The notes beneath the pieces are model-generated. The model was not told where the DNA came from, did no database searches, and saw only the letters and a program-made list of their open reading frames with translations. Shown here piece after piece: positions 58,696-64,000 of a stretch of DNA of 64,000 nucleotides. The position numbers and the translations under genes were made by a program. Location: assembly GCA_937892545.1 (NCBI GenBank), contig CALAFO010000053.1:39740-103739 (forward strand), given 5' to 3'. The stretch comes from Scatosoma sp002474405 (GTDB lineage: Bacteria > Bacillota > Clostridia > Christensenellales > Borkfalkiaceae). Positions within the stretch are counted from its first letter, which is position 1, and each line of letters opens with the position of its first letter.

Positions 58696-58738
58696 TATCG
58701 GGAATCGTATAGACATATGATTCCCGATATATTATAAT
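58696..58738 (+). promoter_or_regulatory. Promoter overlapped by an inverted-repeat operator
   Basis: TATCGGGAATCGTAT (58696-58710) and ATATGATTCCCGATA (58715-58729) form an inverted repeat with one mismatch in 15. It overlaps a promoter, TAGACA (58710-58715) and TATAAT (58733-58738), with a 17-base spacer. A repressor here would block the GH109-like gene. The regulator is not identified. Confidence 0.7.
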
Positions 58739-58802
58739 AGAAACAGTTTCGGAAATCGGTATTTGGGTTATCCGGGGCAATAAACAAACGAGGATGTTCG
58801 TT

Positions 58803-60095
58803 ATGAAAAAGGTTAAAGTTGGCGTAATCGGGTTAGGACAACGCGGTACAGGGCTGCTGGGCTCGATTATGGCGTGTGAAGAAGCCGAAATCGTGGCGGT
58901 GTGCGACAAATACGAGGATCGTCGCGCCGATGGCGCAAAGCTTGTGAAAGACAAGAGCGGGAACGACGTGAAACAATACGCCGACTATCACGAACTGATA
59001 GACGATAAAGACGTAGAAGCCGTAGTGATAGCCACTTCGTGGGACGAGCATACGCGCATGGCGATCGATTCGATGAAAGCGGGAAAATATACCGCCGTAG
59101 AAGTTGCCGGCGCGTACGACATAGAGGATTGCTGGCAGCTTGTGCGCACGTACGAAGAAACGAAAACGCCGATTATGATGCTTGAAAATTGCTGTTTCGA
59201 TAAATTCGAACTGCTTTCCACTTCGCTGGTGCGTTCGGGAAAACTCGGAAAAATCGTGTATTGCCACGGCGCGTATGCGCATGAGCTGCGCGGGGAAGTG
59301 CTCGGCGGAAACGTAAACAGGCATTATCGCCTGAGAAATTACGAGTTGAGAAACTGCGAAAATTATCCGACGCACGAGCTGGGACCGATTGCAAAAATTT
59401 TAAATATCAATCGCGGAAACAAGATGCTTTCTTTGACTTCCGTGGCAACGAAGAGCTGGGGGCTGACGGAGTGCGCTAAAAGCGACCGTTCGCCCGATCC
59501 GTCGTTGAAAGATACCGAATTCAATCAGGGCGATATTGTGGTAACTACGATTACCTGTGCGGGCGGCGAAGTGATTACGCTACGCCTCGATACGTCGCTG
59601 CCGCGTTGTTATTCGCGCGAATTTACCGTACGCGGAACGAAAGGACTTTGCATGCAGGATACGAATATGGTGCTTCTGGAATCGGATAAGTTTCTGCATG
59701 ACGATTTCGAAGCGGTTAAAACGATTGAAAAGCATATGAACTGTGCGGAAGAGTACGCGCGGTATCTGCCTGCAATCTGGCGCGACATGACGGAAGAAGA
59801 GAAAACCTTGGGACACGGCGGCATGGATTATCTTGAATTCAAGGCGTTTTTCCATGCGATTTTAAATAATGAAGAAATGCCGATTGACGTGTATGATATG
59901 GCGGCGTGGATGGCGATTACGCCGCTTTCCGAACAATCTGTCGCGCACGGAGGTATGCCTCAGGCGATTCCCGATTTCACGCGCGGAAAGTGGATGTATC
60001 GCCCGACGCTGGACGTAACGGCGTTGCCGGAAGTGGCGGAAGATGCGGAGGACGGGCTTTGCGTTAAAAACCGTCTGGGATATTCAAGAAAATAA
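58803..60095 (+). CDS. Gfo/Idh/MocA oxidoreductase-fold protein (GH109-like)
   Basis: 430 aa from ATG 58803 (GAGG 9 bases upstream; ATG 58794 sits on the ribosome site). The NAD-binding Rossmann motif is VGVIGLGQRGTGLL, and the C-terminal domain carries NYPTHELGPIAKIL and HGGMDYLEFKAFFHAI. These match the GH109 family (NAD-dependent alpha-N-acetylgalactosaminidase and relatives). No signal peptide, so it works in the cytoplasm. The palindromic promoter and the AraC regulator and glycosidase downstream suggest control by a host or dietary glycan. Confidence 0.82.
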   Translation: MKKVKVGVIGLGQRGTGLLGSIMACEEAEIVAVCDKYEDRRADGAKLVKDKSGNDVKQYADYHELIDDKDVEAVVIATSWDEHTRMAIDSMKAGKYTAVEVAGAYDIEDCWQLVRTYEETKTPIMMLENCCFDKFELLSTSLVRSGKLGKIVYCHGAYAHELRGEVLGGNVNRHYRLRNYELRNCENYPTHELGPIAKILNINRGNKMLSLTSVATKSWGLTECAKSDRSPDPSLKDTEFNQGDIVVTTITCAGGEVITLRLDTSLPRCYSREFTVRGTKGLCMQDTNMVLLESDKFLHDDFEAVKTIEKHMNCAEEYARYLPAIWRDMTEEEKTLGHGGMDYLEFKAFFHAILNNEEMPIDVYDMAAWMAITPLSEQSVAHGGMPQAIPDFTRGKWMYRPTLDVTALPEVAEDAEDGLCVKNRLGYSRK

Positions 60096-60410
60096 CCGCA
60101 GCAAGAAGTAAAACACAGAAGTGAGAGCGAATATACCTTTATGAAAATAGCGACGGACTTTTTCCGCCACTTTTTCTTTTGTGTAATGACGGAACGGGTG
60201 AAGAGCAGAATTTATTCAGCGGAAACGTATAAAACAACGGCTTTATAATGGAAAAAAAATAAAGAAAGGGCAAAAATTGTTTAGGGTACAGATATAAAGC
60301 CTGAGTTCTGCTATTTTTTCAGTATAACGGCGGATTATCGGAAAATACGCTGTAAAAAGCCTGTTTTCAAGCGAAAATACATGGAGGAGAAGAAAGCTCG
60401 GCATATCTAC

Positions 60411-60453
60411 AAGTACTATGTCTGGTATAATAACTATGATATACATAGTACTT
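60411..60453. repeat. Inverted repeat around TATAAT
   Basis: AAGTACTATGT (60411-60421) and ACATAGTACTT (60443-60453) are perfect 11-bp arms with a 21-base loop containing GGTATAATAAC. Downstream are ATGTCAGACATAATA and ATGTCTGTCATAATA (near 60466 and 60497). Possibly an operator/promoter of a lost gene or an IS end. Confidence 0.45.
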
Positions 60454-60934
60454 ATACGCTAAAAAATGTCAGACATAATAGCATAAAACAAGAAAAATGT
60501 CTGTCATAATACCGTATTCGCCTGTATTTTTAAGAAAATATATAAAAAAATCCGCACAGCAAAGCGGAGATTGCCGTATGCGGTTCGGATAGTTAATATC
60601 TGGTGGAGACTTGAAAAAATAGTCGAACATGAATTAAAAGAAAAAGTGTTTTTGCTCTTTCTATCGTTGTTCGTGCTGTCGGCGCGCAACTCTATTTGTC
60701 GAATACCGTTTGGGAGGAAGACGTTACAAATCGAAACGTCTGGAAACCTATCGAATGTTTTGTTTAATATATGTAATTAAATCCGGGAAACACGTATTAT
60801 TAAATTAATGGGTATAGAATACGGCAAATTGAATGAATAGGAGTGCCGCTAAGCAATCAGGCTCTCTAAAGCAAAAACAGAGAAGATGGTGAGGGGATAT
60901 ACTGAATATTGATTTTTTGTATACTTATGGGAAG

Positions 60935-60976
60935 TAGACAACAGCGTTCTTCTATGGTAAAATGGTAGTAGTTCAT
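60935..60976 (-). pseudogene. IS30-type transposase, N-terminal remnant
   Basis: On the minus strand AAGGAG and ATG (60976) open MNYYHFTIEERCCL, the conserved start of IS30-family transposases. The frame then departs into unrelated sequence. An upstream TATAAT box (minus strand, near 61018) survives. Only the promoter and first 14 codons remain. Confidence 0.65.
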
Positions 60977-61082
60977 ATATTTCTCCTTGGTTTAAGTTTT
61001 TGTCGTTATTAACATTATACCATAGATTTATATGAACTTCTTTTTTTATTTCGCCTGTTGCACTTAATAGTATAATTCACCT

Positions 61083-61274
61083 ATAAAGAAAAACCACGCG
61101 ATAGTCGCGTGGTTGAAAAAAGGTTTACCGATGAGTTGAAAAAAGACTCCGATTGTATTAAAGAAAACGTATGACCTGCCAGTCAACGAAAAAAATACAA
61201 TCGGAGGAAATTCAATGTCGGAAACTTTGAATAACATAAACAGTTTAGCACAAGCAAATTATCATTGGGGATAA
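61083..61274 (+). mobile_element. IS200/IS605-type left-end remnant
   Basis: The sequence starts with the hairpin AACCACGCGATAGTCGCGTGGTT, then CTCCGATTGTATT, which pairs with AATACAATCGGAG and hides the ribosome site, a known IS200 control device. ATG 61215 starts MSETLNNINSLAQANYHWG, resembling the first 18 residues of IS200 TnpA, and then stops. Only the 5' end of the insertion sequence is left. Confidence 0.65.
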
Positions 61275-61434
61275 ATCAAAGCAAAAAATAAACAGCAAAT
61301 TCGACGTCGGAAGAGGGTTTTCTTTTCCGATTTTTTTATATACCGCTTTTTAAGCGAGGCGACATAAAGTAAATTTACTAAGTTTGCGAGCGGCAGTCGC
61401 AGTAAGATTGAAACACGTATTATCGCTGAAAACT

Positions 61435-62340
61435 TTAATTTTTGCGATATTGTAGCGGCGTAATGCCGTATTTTTCTTTAAAAAGGCGCGTAAAGTGCGA
61501 CTGCGAATAAAAGCCTACCGAATTTGCTATTTTCCAAAGCGGCAAAGACGTGTTTCGCAAAAGGTTGCAGCAATAATTCAATTTCAAATCGTTTACGTAA
61601 GAAACCAGCGTTTTCCCCGTGTACTTTTTAAATTCGCGGCAAAGCGTCGTTTGCGAATAATTCGAATAAGAATAAATGTACGAAAGCTTGAAATCATTGC
61701 CGAAGTTGATATTGTTCAGTTTCTGCACAAAATCCCGAAGCCATTCCGGCATATCGGGATTTTCGTCCTGCGTGTAGAAAATACCGAACAAGAAAGAGAG
61801 CAACGTTTTTAAAGAAGTCGTTCCCGAAAGTTCGCTTTTCGCTTCAAGAATGAGTTTCTGAAAATTTAAAACGGTTTCGAATTGTATCGAATTAAGGTGT
61901 ACCAGCTGTTTTCCGCAAGAAGCTTTTTCGCCGAAATAAATGCCGCATTGTTCTTTCCAGAATGGCAAACGGCAGGTAAGATTGATATGCTGAGATTCGT
62001 AGTTTTTATACGGACTGTGTTTATGATATTGCCCCGGAAAAACAATGAAAGCGTCGCCCGTTTTCAATACAGTTTGCTGTTTGTTGAAGTGATGAACAAG
62101 TTTCCCTTCCGTTACGATAAAGATTTCAATGTAGTTGCTGTGCGCATGGTAAAACGTTGTGGGGCGGGTCCAGATATGAAAAGAAAAATCTTTCTCAGCC
62201 TGAAGCACAGCCGAGGTCCTCGTCTTTTTTACGTTTGGAAAAAAGTCGTGCGAAGTCGTTTCCGTAAGCCTGCTTTTCCGCTCGATATCGGCTTGGTTGG
62301 CAGGGCGATTTTGCGTAGTATTTTTGTTCGGATTCTCCAT
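61435..62340 (-). CDS. AraC-family regulator with cupin sensor
   Basis: 301 aa from ATG 62340; TTG 62370 gives ten more residues but has no ribosome site. Residues 50-140 form a cupin (TTFYHAHSNYIEIFIVTEGK, GDAFIVFPGQYHKH). The C-terminal 100 residues have two HTHs (NYSQTTLCREFKKYTGKTLV, WKIANSVGFYSQSHFTRLFK and EKYGITPLQYRKN). Such proteins activate sugar-use genes on binding a ligand. It is divergent from the glycosidase at 62591 and probably controls it. Confidence 0.88.
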   Translation of the reverse strand: MENPNKNTTQNRPANQADIERKSRLTETTSHDFFPNVKKTRTSAVLQAEKDFSFHIWTRPTTFYHAHSNYIEIFIVTEGKLVHHFNKQQTVLKTGDAFIVFPGQYHKHSPYKNYESQHINLTCRLPFWKEQCGIYFGEKASCGKQLVHLNSIQFETVLNFQKLILEAKSELSGTTSLKTLLSFLFGIFYTQDENPDMPEWLRDFVQKLNNINFGNDFKLSYIYSYSNYSQTTLCREFKKYTGKTLVSYVNDLKLNYCCNLLRNTSLPLWKIANSVGFYSQSHFTRLFKEKYGITPLQYRKN

Positions 62341-62590
62341 AATTCCATTGTACCACCCTGTGCGCCGCAAGTCAAGAGAAAAAGCAAAAAATAATGAAAA
62401 GAATAATTATTAAAAATAAGATGAAGAAAGGAAAAGTCTGAAAAAACATTTAAAAAACGCGATAAATTAAACAAAAAATGCTTGTTTTCAAGATTTTTCC
62501 AAAAAAGCACGATTTTTGTATGACTAAAAAAAGCAAAAAATAAATTAAAAATAGCAAAGCAAAAATAAAAACTTGTGATATAATGAAAAT

Positions 62591-63988
62591 ATGAAAGAAT
62601 ATATACAGGCGATTTTTTGTGCGCCCACGGGAAAATTCGATGATTTACCTTATCCTTCGAGACTGACGGACGAAGTGTTTTCCGCCTTGAAAGAAGCGGG
62701 CATTAACCGCATATTCGGCTTCGGATACGATATCCGGCGCGAAACGCAGGAAGAATCGCTGCGGCTTTGCGAAAAATACGGCATAAAATATTTGCCGACG
62801 ATGCACTCGTTCGGAAAATATATCGAATTCGGCTGGGCAACACTATCGGCGGAAGAAAAACGCAAATTAGACGAAACTTTTATCGCCGAGGTAAACACAT
62901 ACGTTTCGTACCCCTCGTTTGCAGGCGTATTTTTCGGCGACGAAGCGGGTTATCTGTCGTTTGACGGCGTAGCGCACGCCAAAAAAGTATTCGATGAGAA
63001 TTTTCCGGGAAAAGAATTTCATTTCAATTTCTTTTCCTATTCCATAAACGACGCGATTTTCTGGGGCGGCATGGCGGGTTCGCAGCATGGCGTTCCCAAA
63101 GGAAAAAAGCCGTTTGAATTGACGGGAGATCTTGCCGTAACTTTTGCAAATCGTTTCAATTATTACGATAAACTTGTAGAAGGGCTTCTTTCCAAAACTC
63201 GTTTCGACTTTATTTCGCAGGATAAATATCCTTTCGAAAGTTTCTGGCAAAGCGTGCCGACTTCGGTACACGTAGCGCTCTTCGAACTGAACGCGTATTT
63301 TGCCTTGAAAAAGAAGAAATACGGCAACAAATTTTATAATTATATGCAAGCGGGACAATGGGGAACGGGTACAAACAGAAAGCACATGTCGTGCGGGGAA
63401 GTCGCTTTGCAGATGCACGTTACGGCAGCGTACGGCAACGACGGTTTCGCGTGGTTTCCGGGGTGCTATCCCATAGATTATACGTTCGACCCGGCGCAAA
63501 AATATGCGATGGAAGGCGCGGGCGGACTCATCGATATCTACGGGCGCAAAAGCGAAATATTCGGATATGTGAAAGAATTGAACGCATTTTTTGCGGCGAT
63601 TGCGGACGATATTCTGCAAAGCGAGTGTAAGGGCGCGTACGGATACGGCGTTTACGACAACGGATTCAGTGAAAAAGAAATCAAAAATCTGCCCGACAAC
63701 GAATGTATTTTCCGCGGAAATCTTCCGGATTTTTACCGCTATAAAGACGAATCGATTTCTGTAAAATCTTCAAACGGAACGATGGTTTCCACGTTCGAAA
63801 AAGACGGAAAACCGCGCTGGTATGCGGTGAATCTTTCTACGATATATAAAAATACGGTAGAATTGCGGTTGCCCGAAGGCGAATATGAAATTTTCCGCAA
63901 AAACGAAAAAATAAATACAAACGAAAAAATTATGCTGACGCTTGATGAAGGCGAAGGAATTTATATCAGAGGTAGTGCAAAACAATGA
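62591..63988 (+). CDS. Putative TIM-barrel glycoside hydrolase
   Basis: 465 aa, cytoplasmic (no signal peptide). The N-terminal 330 residues look like a (beta/alpha)8 barrel: AIFCAPTGKFDDLPYP, EAGINRIFGFGYD, SFAGVFFGDEAG with Asp117-Glu118 as a likely acid/base, FDFISQDKYPF and HVTAAYGNDGFAWFPG. The last 100 residues form a small beta domain (WYAVNLSTIYKNTVELRLPE). It resembles GH42/GH5-like or DUF4434-type hydrolases; the exact family is not certain. The regulator beside it and the next gene, starting with a 4-base overlap, indicate a carbohydrate operon. Confidence 0.65.
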   Translation: MKEYIQAIFCAPTGKFDDLPYPSRLTDEVFSALKEAGINRIFGFGYDIRRETQEESLRLCEKYGIKYLPTMHSFGKYIEFGWATLSAEEKRKLDETFIAEVNTYVSYPSFAGVFFGDEAGYLSFDGVAHAKKVFDENFPGKEFHFNFFSYSINDAIFWGGMAGSQHGVPKGKKPFELTGDLAVTFANRFNYYDKLVEGLLSKTRFDFISQDKYPFESFWQSVPTSVHVALFELNAYFALKKKKYGNKFYNYMQAGQWGTGTNRKHMSCGEVALQMHVTAAYGNDGFAWFPGCYPIDYTFDPAQKYAMEGAGGLIDIYGRKSEIFGYVKELNAFFAAIADDILQSECKGAYGYGVYDNGFSEKEIKNLPDNECIFRGNLPDFYRYKDESISVKSSNGTMVSTFEKDGKPRWYAVNLSTIYKNTVELRLPEGEYEIFRKNEKINTNEKIMLTLDEGEGIYIRGSAKQ

Positions 63989-64000
63989 AAAAGTTACATA
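63985..64000 (+). CDS. Start of next gene (truncated at window edge)
   Basis: An ATGA overlap with the glycosidase stop opens MKKLH and runs off the window. Translational coupling makes it part of the same carbohydrate operon; its product cannot be told. Confidence 0.5.

Larger units (their letters stand above)
60096..61434. other. AT-rich non-coding scar with decayed IS fragments
   Basis: I see no intact gene in these 1.3 kb. Contents: a 35-codon frame at 60141-60248 without a ribosome site, an inverted repeat at 60411-60453, IS30 and IS200 remnants (60935-60976 and 61083-61274), and a 14-bp direct repeat GAAACACGTATTAT at 60787-60800 and 61410-61423 that brackets the IS remains. The region looks like a site of repeated insertion and decay. 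Confidence 0.6.

Noticed and set aside
60141..60248. 35-codon frame after the GH109-like gene
   Set aside because: No ribosome site and no recognisable composition; probably noise in an AT-rich stretch.
60571..60780. 69-codon TTG-started frame
   Set aside because: No ribosome site, low-complexity hydrophobic sequence and no neighbour context.
1..64000. CRISPR array or cas genes
   Set aside because: No regularly spaced direct repeats of 25-40 bases and no Cas motifs on either strand.

Overview
The window is chromosomal DNA from a low-to-mid GC, Gram-positive-type anaerobe, most likely a spore-forming member of the Clostridia. Support: a SpoIIID gene, pyruvate formate-lyase plus its activase, a SpoIIE-type PP2C phosphatase, the rimP-nusA-rnpM-L7Ae-infB-rbfA-nrnA operon, rpsF-ssb-rpsR, consensus sigma-A promoters and strong Shine-Dalgarno sites. 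A gut lineage near Christensenellales is my guess only.

Layout. (1) 1-318: tail of an EEP-family phosphodiesterase. (2) 405-16043: a 15.5-kb integrated element in the 3' end of a tRNA-Ser(CGA) gene, bounded by a 25-bp direct repeat. It carries a tyrosine integrase, a repressor with operator-like palindromes, a recombination/replication block (Sak4-like ATPase, PD-(D/E)XK nuclease, DUF4373 protein, DnaC-like loader), a chimeric ORF joining an early DUF3102-like protein to the C-terminal half of a portal, head genes (minor capsid, scaffold, major capsid), a PBECR-type nuclease, and an uncharacterised membrane-protein module. No terminase or tail genes are visible, so it is a decayed prophage or satellite. 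(3) 16.2-22.1 kb, minus strand: rpsR, ssb, rpsF, a 990-aa membrane-anchored repeat protein, and cca. (4) 22.3-26.2 kb: lipid kinase, PAS-PP2C phosphatase, CpsB-like PHP phosphatase, VanZ-like protein, small secreted protein. (5) 26.3-30.7 kb: pflA and a pyruvate formate-lyase split into a 680-aa catalytic subunit and a separate 77-aa glycyl-radical subunit, then a ComEC-like metallo-hydrolase. (6) 31-42.3 kb: two surface-type proteins without signal peptides, ung, mtnN, a PPTase, a RadC-like protein, ychF, argS and a HelD-like helicase. (7) 42.4-49.6 kb: type IIA topoisomerase pair, spoIIID, an isolated holin-like gene, and a MarR/TauE pair. (8) 49.6-51.9 kb: XRE regulators and a lipoprotein gene that looks broken by a deletion. 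(9) 52.0-58.6 kb: the nusA-infB operon, ending in an nrnA gene with a 12-G tract. (10) 58.7-64 kb: a GH109-like Gfo/Idh/MocA protein behind an operator-like inverted repeat, an AT-rich scar with IS30 and IS200 remnants, an AraC regulator and a putative glycoside hydrolase.

The most interesting signals are the split pyruvate formate-lyase, the early-gene/portal chimera, the nuclease gene followed by a folded RNA-like sequence, the recurring 16-bp palindrome in the element, and the homopolymer tracts inside nrnA.
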